DNA from: Methylovorus glucosotrophus
Lineage (GTDB): Bacteria > Pseudomonadota > Gammaproteobacteria > Burkholderiales > Methylophilaceae
Assembly (NCBI RefSeq): GCF_009858335.1
Contig: NZ_VMSE01000001.1
Coordinates: 2,232,001 to 2,296,000, forward strand
DNA length: 64,000 nucleotides
Direction of reading: 5' to 3'
The notes beneath the pieces are model-generated. The model was not told where the DNA came from, did not search any database, and was given only the letters and a program-made list of their open reading frames with translations. Made by a program: the position numbers and the translations under genes. Shown in pieces: positions 37,309 through 45,935 of the stretch. How positions within the stretch are numbered: the stretch's first letter is position 1; each line of letters starts with the position of its first letter.

Positions 37309-38774
37309 TGAACACACCACCAACCCCTTCGGCGGACATCGCCGCCATGTTTGCCCCGGAGACCTTCCGTGAGCTAGGGCATAAGCTGATCGATTTACTG
37401 GCAGATTACTTGGCTGGCAATCTGGCAGGGCAAGACCCGGTGATGCATTGGCAAGCCCCCGAGAAAGCGGACGCAGAATGGCAAATGCCCTTGCCACAAG
37501 AGCCTGTGCTTGATGCTGACGGATTACTCGCACGCCTGAAAAATGACATCCTCCCGACCAGTTTGGCGATTCATCATCCGCACAACATGGGACATCAGGT
37601 CGCCACGCCATTGCCCGTGGCCGCCCTTTGCGATCTGGTCGCCGCCCTCACCAACCAGGCCATGGCCGTCTATGAAACCGGCCCCAGTGCCACCATGCTG
37701 GAGCGGCAAGTCCTGCGCTGGCTGGGCGAGCTGATCGGCTGGCAGGATGCAGGTGGCATACTGACCTCGGGCGGCGCGCAAGCCAATCTCACCGCCCTGC
37801 TCGCTGCGCGCCAACATGCGGCCGATGTATGGAAGCATGGCGTGGCCGACGTCAAACCGTTGCGCATTCTGGTGTCCAAGCATGCGCATTACTCCATCAG
37901 TCGCGCGGCGGGCATCATGGGGCTGGGTACCGATGCCGTCGTTAGTATTCCTACCGATACCGAAGGCCGCATGCTGGTCAACGCGCTGGCTGTTGCGCAT
38001 GCCGAAGTCCTGGCGAATGACACCACGGTGATGGCCGTGGTGGCTACCGCAGGCTGCACCCCCACGGGCAGCATAGACCCGTTGCTGGAGATAGGCCGCT
38101 ACTGCCAGGACCATGGATTGTGGCTGCATGTAGATGGCGCGCATGGCGCCTCAGCCTTGCTTTCCGAGCAGCATCGCCCTGCGCTGCAAGGCATTGCCCT
38201 CGCCGACTCCGTGGTGTGGGATGGTCACAAATTGCTGTACATGCCCGCCGCTGTTTCCGCCGTGCTGTTTCGCAACACGGCCAGCAGCTTTGAAGCATTC
38301 AGCCAGGATGCGTCCTACCTTTTTCAGGGCGGCGAGCACATTGAGGAAATGTATAACGTCAGCTATCGCACGCTGGAATGCACCAAGCGCATGATGGGGC
38401 TGAAGCTGTGGGTGGCGTTTTCACTGTATGGCGTGCGCGGTATGGCGCAACTGCTGGACAGCACCTTTGCCAAGGCGCGCCTGCTGGCTCAAAAGCTGGA
38501 TGCACATCCAGACTTTGAGCTGCTCATGCAGCCGCAAACCAATATCGTGTGTTTCCGCCATCGGCCAACTGCACTGGAAGGCCCCGCGCTGGATGCGCAT
38601 CAGAGCCGCCTGCGCGAGCAACTGGTGCAGAGCGGCCGCTTTCATTTAACGCGCGTCACGCTGGAAGGCCGCGTCTGGCTACGCACCACGCTGATGAACC
38701 CCTACACACAAACAGAAGATATGGATGAGCTGTTGCTGGCGCTGAATCAGCTGGCCCAGCAAGCCCTGGCCTGA
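37308..38774 (+). CDS. PLP-dependent group II amino-acid decarboxylase
   Basis: A 488-residue fold-type I enzyme related to aromatic-L-amino-acid, glutamate and diaminobutyrate decarboxylases. Visible parts: YLAGNL...HPHNMGHQVATPLPVAALCDLVAALTNQ (substrate-side N-term block), GGILTSGGAQANLTALLAAR (cofactor contact), HVDGAHGASALLSE with the PLP aspartate and the Schiff-base lysine K308 in VVWDGHKLLYMP. The ATG at 37308 overlaps the oxygenase stop; an alternative TTG is 3 bases before it. Substrate unknown. Confidence 0.9.
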   Translation: MNTPPTPSADIAAMFAPETFRELGHKLIDLLADYLAGNLAGQDPVMHWQAPEKADAEWQMPLPQEPVLDADGLLARLKNDILPTSLAIHHPHNMGHQVATPLPVAALCDLVAALTNQAMAVYETGPSATMLERQVLRWLGELIGWQDAGGILTSGGAQANLTALLAARQHAADVWKHGVADVKPLRILVSKHAHYSISRAAGIMGLGTDAVVSIPTDTEGRMLVNALAVAHAEVLANDTTVMAVVATAGCTPTGSIDPLLEIGRYCQDHGLWLHVDGAHGASALLSEQHRPALQGIALADSVVWDGHKLLYMPAAVSAVLFRNTASSFEAFSQDASYLFQGGEHIEEMYNVSYRTLECTKRMMGLKLWVAFSLYGVRGMAQLLDSTFAKARLLAQKLDAHPDFELLMQPQTNIVCFRHRPTALEGPALDAHQSRLREQLVQSGRFHLTRVTLEGRVWLRTTLMNPYTQTEDMDELLLALNQLAQQALA

Positions 38775-38934
38775 CGGACTGGGATATGCGTATTTCTGTT
38801 TGATCGGCTCTATATTATCGAACCTGTATTGTCGGAATCGCCCGCCCATTCATATCCGCAAGGGTTGCGTGGGGATGAGGCCCCGATGGGAGCATGCCCG
38901 ACAAACGGCGTTGCTGACTATCCTGGCAGAATAA

Positions 38935-39789
38935 TCAAGGCTCCAGGTTTTCCTGTTCCAAGAGCGCCGCATAACCTGCTTGATAATCCGGATAGCGCAA
39001 CTGAAACCCTGTATGCCGCAGGCGCTGATTGCTCAGGCGCTTGTTGCCACTAATCGCAGGCGCAGCCTGCGGGGCATCCGGCACCCCCATCTGCTGTGCC
39101 AGCCATTGCAGCACCTCGTATTGCGATGCAGGCCGGTCATCCGTCACCACATACAGCGGCTCCACCGGCTTGCCTGCAAACAGTTGCTTGACCAGGTAGG
39201 CAATCGCGGCCGCGCCATCATCCCGGTGGATGCGGTTGGTCCAGCCATTTTGCGCGGGCCAGCGCGCAGGCTCACGCGCCAGGTCCAGCATACGGCGGCG
39301 GCCAGGTCCGTAGATGCCCGAGAAACGCAGAATCGTATGCGCGGCAGGATATTCACTCGCCAATAGCTGCTCCGCCTGCAACATGCGTTCGCCACTAAAA
39401 CCATCCGGCACCGGTATCGTGGCTTCATCCAGCAGATCATCGCTCACCTGCCCGTACACGCCCGTGCTGGAAACAAAAAACACATGCTCAGGTGGCGCTT
39501 GCCGCAGGGCCGCCAGGGTATTGCGCAAACCATCCACATAATGCGCACGGTAACTGTCATCGCGATGCGCATCCGCCGCCACGCAATAAATCACGATACG
39601 GGGCTTCAAGGCCGCCAACCCCTGCAAGGTTTCAGGCTGCGTCACGTCCGCCTGCAGCAGATGCACACCTGCCGGCAAGTCCGTGGCGCTGCGCTTCAGC
39701 CCATACACTTCCAGTCCTCCATCCTGCAGCAGGCTGGCGACGGCCTGCCCCAGATCACCGCAGCCCACTACCAGTGCGCGATCTGTCAT
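38935..39789 (-). CDS. NAD(P)-dependent epimerase/dehydratase family protein, YeeZ-like
   Basis: A 284-residue atypical SDR. The N-terminal Rossmann motif is VVGCGDLGQAVA; VSSTGVYG carries the catalytic-region Ser/Tyr, and IRFSGIYGPGR-like sequence (LRFSGIYGPGR) is typical of YeeZ. The typical active-site YxxxK is changed (VYGQVS), as expected for this atypical group. Substrate unknown. Its start is 1 base from the Nudix gene, so the two form an operon. Confidence 0.85.
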   Translation of the reverse strand: MTDRALVVGCGDLGQAVASLLQDGGLEVYGLKRSATDLPAGVHLLQADVTQPETLQGLAALKPRIVIYCVAADAHRDDSYRAHYVDGLRNTLAALRQAPPEHVFFVSSTGVYGQVSDDLLDEATIPVPDGFSGERMLQAEQLLASEYPAAHTILRFSGIYGPGRRRMLDLAREPARWPAQNGWTNRIHRDDGAAAIAYLVKQLFAGKPVEPLYVVTDDRPASQYEVLQWLAQQMGVPDAPQAAPAISGNKRLSNQRLRHTGFQLRYPDYQAGYAALLEQENLEP

Positions 39790-39790
39790 C

Positions 39791-40366
39791 TCAAGCCTGC
39801 GCTGGCATCGGCTGCCATTGGCCAGACAAATACTTCTCCGCCCACATCAACGCCACGATGGTTTTGCCATCGGTAATCTCGCCGCGCTGCACCATCGCCA
39901 GGCAATCCTGCAAGCTGGCATCAATAATATGCAAAGCCTCATCTTCATCGCGCTTGTGTTCACCAGCGGTAAGACCACGGGCCAGATAGATATGAATCAC
40001 TTCATTTGAGTAGCCAATGCAGGGATGCTGCAAACCGAGATACACCCACTCCTTGGCGGTGTAGCCGGTTTCCTCCAGCAACTCGCGCTGCCCAGTCAGC
40101 AGCGGCGCCTCGCCCTGATCAATCTTGCCCGCCGGCAACTCAATAAACACCCGGCGCAAAGGGTAGCGGAACTGTCGCTCCAGTATCAGATGGCCGTTAT
40201 CCAGCAGTGCCACCATCACCACAGCACCGGGGTGCAACACATACTCGCGCTGGCTTTGCCCGCCATTAGGCAAGCGCACCTGATCGCGGCGCGCCGTCAG
40301 CATACCGCCCGAGGCGATTACTTCAGAAGAGATAGGAGTTTCGATGAGGTCGTTGTAGTTGTGCAT
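39791..40366 (-). CDS. Nudix hydrolase, ADP-ribose pyrophosphatase type
   Basis: A 191-residue protein with a perfect Nudix box (about 88-110): GKIDQGE then x7 and RELLEETGY, preceded by RVFIELPA as in NudF/ADP-ribose pyrophosphatase. It should hydrolyse ADP-ribose or similar nucleoside diphosphate derivatives. Substrate is inferred from the LPAGKID context. First gene of the pair with the YeeZ-like gene. Confidence 0.9.
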   Translation of the reverse strand: MHNYNDLIETPISSEVIASGGMLTARRDQVRLPNGGQSQREYVLHPGAVVMVALLDNGHLILERQFRYPLRRVFIELPAGKIDQGEAPLLTGQRELLEETGYTAKEWVYLGLQHPCIGYSNEVIHIYLARGLTAGEHKRDEDEALHIIDASLQDCLAMVQRGEITDGKTIVALMWAEKYLSGQWQPMPAQA

Positions 40367-40743
40367 GGGAGGGAGGAATTAGTAGGTAGAGGATTGAGTT
40401 TAAGCGATAGCGGGACATTCGGCTATGCGCATGGGTAGGTAGTGTTTAACTAGGATGTGAACCATATCATTCGTCACTGATATCTCTAAGAGAAGATACG
40501 ATGCCATAGCCAACTTGAGTCTAGCAATCCCTGTTGTTTTTTCATTCCATCAGACATGCAGCTGTTACGGGTTAGGCTTTACCATCATCTGGATGAAAGT
40601 CATACAAAGGGATTGATAACGAAGAAGGTATTTCACCAACATTGGCGCCCATAACTGCCCCAAGGCCAAGCACCCGCCGGTTCGACCATGTGGGCGGCTA
40701 GATGCCTGTAATGCTTTATTTGCATCTACGATAAGAGGCCGTT
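40367..40743. other. Gene-free, AT-richer segment at the edge of the accessory patch
   Basis: No ORF with a ribosome site, no tRNA, no clear repeat and no strong hairpin was found over 377 bases. Base composition is more AT-rich than the flanks, and the sequence leads straight into the toxin-immunity remnant, so it is probably decayed sequence from the same acquisition. It may carry the promoter of the Nudix gene at its left end. Confidence 0.5.
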
Positions 40744-41055
40744 TTATTTATTCTGTAGCAAAACCACAAGGTTTTCGATTAATTCCACTGCATCAGGCTT
40801 ATACGTTGCCTCCCATTCATTAATCCAGTTGGCTGGCTTGCCCTGATCCTCCCAATCAGAGAGCGCACCAGCATTGACGATTTCTAATTCAAACCACAGT
40901 TTGTCGAACCGTGAAATATCCTCACCTGACAAAAACGGGTTACCGCTACCGCATAAGGATTCGGTACCACGCACAAAACGGGAAAATGCAATATGAGTAC
41001 TGACTGCCTCCCTGGCTTCTGCAAGAAACACATGCTTATCAAGACTATCGTCCAT
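40744..41055 (-). CDS. Putative immunity protein of the toxin fragment
   Basis: A 103-residue acidic, soluble protein (MDDSLDKHVFLAEAREAVSTHIAFSRFVRGTESL, with conserved-looking GSGNPFLSGEDISRFDKLWFELE and WINEWEATYKPDAVELIENLVVLL). It starts 11 bases inside the end of the toxin-like ORF, the usual order (toxin C-terminus, then immunity). No family is recognised; the role is inferred from position and size. Confidence 0.6.
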   Translation of the reverse strand: MDDSLDKHVFLAEAREAVSTHIAFSRFVRGTESLCGSGNPFLSGEDISRFDKLWFELEIVNAGALSDWEDQGKPANWINEWEATYKPDAVELIENLVVLLQNK

Positions 41056-41428
41056 ACTTGACGGTTACAACCTTTCCTTTGCTATTTGTCACTACGGTAA
41101 CGTTGTTGACCGAGTCATAATGAACTGTTGTAGAACCTCTGCTGGGAGTTGCAAACCCATTTTCAACAGTATTCTGGACAACAGAGGGCATAACTCCTCG
41201 ATCCTGCATGCGATCTAAAGCATGACCCGAATACTCTCTACCGTATATGGTTGCAGGTTCATTTCTGACTGGCTGATATTCTGGGCTCTTTGGTTGATTA
41301 AATTGAAGTCGTTTACTACCGATCAACAATGCGCCGTCGGAGACTCCAGTGTTCGCCCCCAGCCCAAGCGATTTCCGTCCTTCGAACTCAATTGCTCCGA
41401 GAGCAAGAAATCCTGCAGCGCTCTTCAC
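41045..41428 (-). CDS. Orphan polymorphic-toxin C-terminal domain (DUF4258-like), truncated
   Basis: The annotated 127 codons begin at a GTG, but the frame is open without a start codon of merit to 41506, where a TAG lies upstream. The extra N-terminal part (GLASISAGPYHVLQLAGGALSDGDVKSAAGFLALGAIEFEG, in pieces) reads like the middle of a larger protein, so this looks like the 3' end of a CdiA- or Rhs-type toxin. The last 75 residues carry a DUF4258-like pattern: YSGHALDRMQDRGV, then NTVENG, YDSVNNVTVVTNSKGKVVTV. Toxin activity is inferred. Confidence 0.55.
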   Translation of the reverse strand: MKSAAGFLALGAIEFEGRKSLGLGANTGVSDGALLIGSKRLQFNQPKSPEYQPVRNEPATIYGREYSGHALDRMQDRGVMPSVVQNTVENGFATPSRGSTTVHYDSVNNVTVVTNSKGKVVTVKYGR

Positions 41429-41506
41429 ATCTCCGTCACTTAAAGCACCGCCAGCTTGAAGAACATGGTACGGACCAGCGCTTATGCTTGCAAGTCCATA
41501 GATCGG

Positions 41507-41798
41507 CTATGGGCATGCGCTGGGTTACTGCTTAATATCGGCAAGCAGGCGCGTCCTCCACTACCGCTTAAAAGTACTCTTGATACAGATGCCCAACAGG
41601 ACCATGTCTGAGATTAAAGCCCTGCGTGTATATTCCATCGAGCTGAAACGTGGACTTAAATAACTTTAATGTTTGTACGACAGAGAAGATAGGTCAAAAT
41701 AGAAGTGCGATGCTCTGCCAGAGCCCCACAAAACTCCACGATATAACACAAACATAAAAAGGCGAATTGATCGAAAAATAAAGGGGAAATTTAACGTC
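41507..41798. other. Gene-free segment between the toxin fragment and the RDD gene
   Basis: About 290 AT-rich bases with no supportable ORF, RNA or strong hairpin. It should hold the upstream region of the RDD-family gene and the scar where the toxin 5' part was lost. No insertion sequence ends were seen. Confidence 0.45.
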
Positions 41799-42452
41799 AT
41801 GAACTACTGTGTAAGCTGTGGAAAGAATTATGATCAGGGGACCGAGATTTGTTCGGAATGCCTGACTCCAACCGGTGCTGAAATAACAAGCAACTCAGTT
41901 TGCAGTTCTGAGGCAATTTCAGGAACGCACCCATGGAGAAGGCTGTTTGCCAGGACTATAGACTATGTTGCTTTGTACCTTATTATCGGCTTAATAATTG
42001 GTGTATTCATACCATCCGACTCAGCGCCATTGGTGTTTACAGGCAATGAGTTTTTAGATGGGAGACTCATCAATATCCTGATACTTGCCCTGGCTTGTAT
42101 CATTGAGCCAATTATTCTCACGAGCTTTGGAATAACTCCAGGGAAGTTTTTGTTCAATATAGAAATCAATAAAAATGGTTCTGAACTAATCGAATACCTG
42201 GACGCTTTAAAACGAACTGTCGCCTTAACGTGGAGTGGGATGGCATTTGGCGTGCCATTTCTCAGTACCGTCGCGCAATACATGGCCTACAGAAGGCTAA
42301 CGACAACTGGTGAGACGAGCTGGGATAAATCATGTGGTTTTACAATCACGCATCACCCTATTGGCTGGGGAAGAAAGATCGGACTTATAACAGTTCTATT
42401 AATTATGGCAGTCGCTATTATTGTCATTCAGCGAAGCCCAGTCGGCCAATGA
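41799..42452 (+). CDS. Zinc-ribbon RDD-family membrane protein
   Basis: A 217-residue protein. The N-terminus is a zinc ribbon (MNYCVSCGKNYDQGTEICSECLTP, two CxxC pairs). An RDD domain follows: WRRLFARTIDYVALYLIIGLIIGV gives the Arg-Asp signature, then helices near 92-112, 144-165 and a C-terminal helix (about 192-211), with GITPGKFLFNIEI typical of the family. The gene is clearly richer in AT and rare codons than its neighbours, suggesting recent acquisition. GGGG lies 11 bases before the ATG. RDD function is mostly unknown; some transport ions. Confidence 0.8.
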   Translation: MNYCVSCGKNYDQGTEICSECLTPTGAEITSNSVCSSEAISGTHPWRRLFARTIDYVALYLIIGLIIGVFIPSDSAPLVFTGNEFLDGRLINILILALACIIEPIILTSFGITPGKFLFNIEINKNGSELIEYLDALKRTVALTWSGMAFGVPFLSTVAQYMAYRRLTTTGETSWDKSCGFTITHHPIGWGRKIGLITVLLIMAVAIIVIQRSPVGQ

Positions 42453-42479
42453 AATAAAGGAATGAATTTAGTATTGAGA

Positions 42480-42558
<79 letters not shown>

Positions 42559-42627
42559 GAAGCCATGCGGGTGATGGCGAAAGGAGGCTTTATTATCCTG
42601 GTCCTGAAAGCAAAATTCAACAGACAG

Positions 42628-42652
42628 GCCGCCATCACTGAGTGCTGGCGGC
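42628..42652 (-). terminator. Stem-loop after the nuo operon
   Basis: GCCGCCA pairs with TGGCGGC, with a further CAC/GTG pairing after one mismatch, 14 bases past the end of the DUF2818 gene. No immediate U-run on the minus strand, so termination is uncertain; tRNA-Pro 70 bases on may be read through. Confidence 0.4.
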
Positions 42653-42666
42653 TTGATAACGCAGGC

Positions 42667-42963
42667 TCAGGCGCGGTTGAGCCAGAAGTAGCGGTAGACG
42701 AAGCCAGGGAAGGCGAAGACGAGGAACAGGCTGCCGGTGGTGGCATAGAATTCCCAGCCCTGGGGGAATGCCTGGCCCATGGTAGAGAGTTCGGCGTAGT
42801 GGGCGATGCCACCGGTGACAAAGTACATCACGATGAGTTCGAGCAGGCACCAGCCAGTGTGCTTGGTGCCGCCTTTAAGCGGGATCACGAAAAACAGGCG
42901 TTCGGAAAACCAGGGCATATTCGCCAGCACCAGGGCCAGCAACAGCAAAATCGTTTGTGTCAT
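42667..42963 (-). CDS. DUF2818 family membrane protein
   Basis: A 98-residue membrane protein with three hydrophobic segments (about 3-20, 38-55 and 73-92) and the family marks LANMPWFSERLFFVIP and FYATTGSLFLVFAFPGFVYRYFW. DUF2818 lies right after nuoN in many betaproteobacteria and may be an accessory of complex I, but its role is not established. It starts 9 bases after the nuoN stop. Confidence 0.88.
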   Translation of the reverse strand: MTQTILLLLALVLANMPWFSERLFFVIPLKGGTKHTGWCLLELIVMYFVTGGIAHYAELSTMGQAFPQGWEFYATTGSLFLVFAFPGFVYRYFWLNRA

Positions 42964-42972
42964 ATCAGCTAC

Positions 42973-44424
42973 TTATTGAAAACTGTGGGTGATGGCGTAA
43001 GCGCAAATATCCATCAATCGTTGCGGGAACATGCCGAGTGCGAGCAACAGCAGCGCATTGAGGCTGAGCAGCACTTTCATGTCGATCGGGGCTTTGATCG
43101 GCGTGTTATCCAGTGGTTCATCAAAGTACATGAGTTTGACCACGCGCAGGTAGTAGAAACCACCAATCGCGGCCATGACCACGGCAAAGATGACGAGGCC
43201 AACAAAGCCAGCCTGGAGCGCGGCCTGCAGCACGGCAAACTTGGCGTAGAAGCCCAGCGTGGGTGGCACACCGGCCATGGAGAACATGATGATGAGCATG
43301 AGGAAGGCATACCATGGGCTGCGCTGGTTGAGGCCTTTCAGGTCTTCCAGGTTATCGGCCTCAAAGCCTTTGCGTGACAGCAAAAGCATGATGCCGAAGC
43401 CGCCCAGGGTCATCAGCACATAAGCCATGATGTAAAACATGGCGGACACATAACCATTGGTGCCCGCACTCATGAAGCCATACAGCAGGTAGCCCACATG
43501 CGAGATGGTGGAATATGCCAGCATGCGCTTGAGGTTGGTTTGCGCAATGGCGGTGATATTGCCGATGAGGATGGACAACACAGCCATGATCGCCAGCATG
43601 CCCTGCCAATCGATGGCGAGCACATACAGCCCTTGGATCAGCAGGCGAATCATGAAGGCAAATGCGGCCAGCTTGGTCACGGAACCAATGAACAGCGTGA
43701 CGGCCGTTGGCGCGCCATGGTACACATCCGGCACCCACATCTGGAACGGCACGGCACCCAGCTTGAAGCCCAGGCCTGCAATCAGGAATACCACGCCCAA
43801 TACCAGCACGGCATGATCAGGTGCGCCTTGCAGCAAGGCGTTGGCGACTTCGGCAACATCCAGCGTCCCCGTCACGCCGTACAGCATGGACATGCCGTAC
43901 AGCAGCATGCCGGAGGACAGCGCACCCAGCACAAAATACTTCATGGCGGCTTCGGTGGCGCGCGGATTATCCCTGTCCATGGCGACCAGTGCATACAGAC
44001 ACAGCGACAGTAGTTCCAGGCCCATGTAGAGCGTGAGGAAGTGCTGGCCGGAGACCATGATCATCATGCCCAGCAAAGCAAACAGCGTGAGGGCAAAATA
44101 CTCGCCACGGAACATGTCACGCAGCGAGACATATTGGCGGGTATAGACCAGCATCACCGATGTTGTCAGGTACATCATCAGCTTGAGCACATCAGACAAA
44201 GGGTCATCGACAAACATGCCATTGAAGGCATAGCTCACTACCGAGACATTGTGCGTGCACGCGGTGACGACTGCCGCCGCTGCGAGGCCCAGCTGGGTAA
44301 AAATGTATATCAGGGAGCGATTGTGTGACTTGAGGAATAGGTCCAGAAGCAGCACGAACATCGCCATACAGAGAATGATGATCTCCGGCAAGGCGGCATA
44401 CAGGTCGGATTGAATCGCGTTCAT
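42973..44424 (-). CDS. nuoN: NADH-quinone oxidoreductase subunit N
   Basis: A 483-residue antiporter-like complex I membrane subunit with about 14 helices. Signature blocks: LELLSLCLYALVAMDRDNPRATEAAMKYF (TM5 glutamate in ELLSLC), FKLGAVPFQMWVPDVYHGAPT, NLKRMLAYSTISHVGYLL. It carries part of the proton pathway. Ends the nuo genes proper, followed by DUF2818. Confidence 0.97.
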   Translation of the reverse strand: MNAIQSDLYAALPEIIILCMAMFVLLLDLFLKSHNRSLIYIFTQLGLAAAAVVTACTHNVSVVSYAFNGMFVDDPLSDVLKLMMYLTTSVMLVYTRQYVSLRDMFRGEYFALTLFALLGMMIMVSGQHFLTLYMGLELLSLCLYALVAMDRDNPRATEAAMKYFVLGALSSGMLLYGMSMLYGVTGTLDVAEVANALLQGAPDHAVLVLGVVFLIAGLGFKLGAVPFQMWVPDVYHGAPTAVTLFIGSVTKLAAFAFMIRLLIQGLYVLAIDWQGMLAIMAVLSILIGNITAIAQTNLKRMLAYSTISHVGYLLYGFMSAGTNGYVSAMFYIMAYVLMTLGGFGIMLLLSRKGFEADNLEDLKGLNQRSPWYAFLMLIIMFSMAGVPPTLGFYAKFAVLQAALQAGFVGLVIFAVVMAAIGGFYYLRVVKLMYFDEPLDNTPIKAPIDMKVLLSLNALLLLALGMFPQRLMDICAYAITHSFQ

Positions 44425-44453
44425 TGGCTGGTTCGCTTGTTATCTAGGCATTA

Positions 44454-45932
44454 TCAAAGCAGCTTGCTCTGCGCCATGTGCGCGAGCAGGTTGTTCACGG
44501 TGGCGTGTGTCATTTCGGTAATCGGGTGCGGATACACGCCAAACCCGATCACCAGCACAGCCAGCACCGACAGGATGAAAAACTCACGGCGATTCAGGTC
44601 TTTCAGCGCGGCCACATGGGCATTGCCGATCTCACCATAGAACACGCGCTTCACCATCCACAGCGTATAGGCTGCGCCCAGGATCAGCGTGGTGGAGGCG
44701 AGGAAGGCAAACCAGAAGTTGGCTTGCAAGGCGCCCAGAATTACCATGAATTCCCCCACAAAGCCGGAGGTGCCTGGCAGACCGGCATTGGCCATGCCAA
44801 ACAGCACAGCAAAGGCGGCAAATGTTGGCATGGTATTGACCACACCGCCGTAATCGGCGATCTGGCGGCTATGCATGCGGTCATACAGCACGCCCACCGA
44901 GAGGAACATGGCACTGGATACAAAACCGTGCGAAATCATCTGCACAATCGCGCCTTCCATGCCCAGCGGATTGAAAATGAAGAAGCCCAGCGTGACAAAG
45001 CCCATGTGCGAAATCGACGAATAGGCAATCAACTTTTTCATGTCTTTTTGCACCAGCGCCACCAGGGCGATATACACCACGGCAATCAGCGACAGCGTGA
45101 TCATGAAGCCGGAGAGGTAATGCGCAGCATCTGGAGCTATCGGCATGGCAAAGCGCAGGAAGCTGTAGCCGCCAAGCTTGAGCGCAATGGCCGCCAGTAC
45201 CACGGAACCACCCGTTGGCGCTTCCACGTGGGCATCCGGCAGCCAGGTATGCACAGGCCACATCGGCACCTTGACGGCAAATGCCATGAAGAAAGCCAGG
45301 AAGATCAGGATCTGCGCCTTGAAGCTGAGCGGCAGCTGGTAGTAATCCACCAGCTCAAAACTATTGCTCTGGTGATAGAGATAGATGAAAGCCACCAGCA
45401 TCAGCAGAGAGCCGATAAAGGTATACAGGAAGAACTTGATGGTGGCATAGACGCGGTTAGGCCCACCCCAGATACCAATCACCAGGAACATCGGGATCAG
45501 CATCGCTTCCCAGAACATGTAGTACAGAATGGCATCCAGCGCGGCAAACACGCCGATCATCAACCCAGACATGATCAGGAATGCCGCCATGTATTGCGCC
45601 ACGCGCTTTTCGATCACTTCCCAGCCGGCAATCACCACTATCACCGTGGTAAAGCTGGTGAGGATGATCAGCGGTACGGCCAGGCCATCAACACCCAGGT
45701 GGTAATTGATATTGAAGGAGGTGATCCAGCGATGGCCTTCCTGAAACTGAAAGCCGCCATCCATCATGTTGAAATGGGTATACAAAGGCAGCGTGACCAG
45801 GAAAGCCGCGATACTGCCGAACAAGGCCAGCCAGCGCGCCAGACGTGCGTTTTGATCACCGCCCGTGCACAGCACCAGCACCCCGGCGAAAATAGGTACC
45901 CAGATACTTAGACTAAGAATAGGCCAATCCAC
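44454..45932 (-). CDS. nuoM: NADH-quinone oxidoreductase subunit M
   Basis: A 492-residue antiporter-like subunit. Marks: MFWEAMLIPMFLVIGIWG (TM5 glutamate), VKVPMWPVHTWLPDAHVEAPTGGSVVLAAI (TM7 lysine and TM8 region), DMKKLIAYSSISHMGFVTLG. It starts 3 bases after nuoL ends and is 29 bases ahead of nuoN. Confidence 0.97.
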   Translation of the reverse strand: MDWPILSLSIWVPIFAGVLVLCTGGDQNARLARWLALFGSIAAFLVTLPLYTHFNMMDGGFQFQEGHRWITSFNINYHLGVDGLAVPLIILTSFTTVIVVIAGWEVIEKRVAQYMAAFLIMSGLMIGVFAALDAILYYMFWEAMLIPMFLVIGIWGGPNRVYATIKFFLYTFIGSLLMLVAFIYLYHQSNSFELVDYYQLPLSFKAQILIFLAFFMAFAVKVPMWPVHTWLPDAHVEAPTGGSVVLAAIALKLGGYSFLRFAMPIAPDAAHYLSGFMITLSLIAVVYIALVALVQKDMKKLIAYSSISHMGFVTLGFFIFNPLGMEGAIVQMISHGFVSSAMFLSVGVLYDRMHSRQIADYGGVVNTMPTFAAFAVLFGMANAGLPGTSGFVGEFMVILGALQANFWFAFLASTTLILGAAYTLWMVKRVFYGEIGNAHVAALKDLNRREFFILSVLAVLVIGFGVYPHPITEMTHATVNNLLAHMAQSKLL

Positions 45933-45935
45933 CGC

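Noticed and set aside
38775..38934. Small ORF between decarboxylase and YeeZ-like gene
   Set aside because: It runs into the YeeZ-like gene on the opposite strand, has no ribosome site and no recognisable product.
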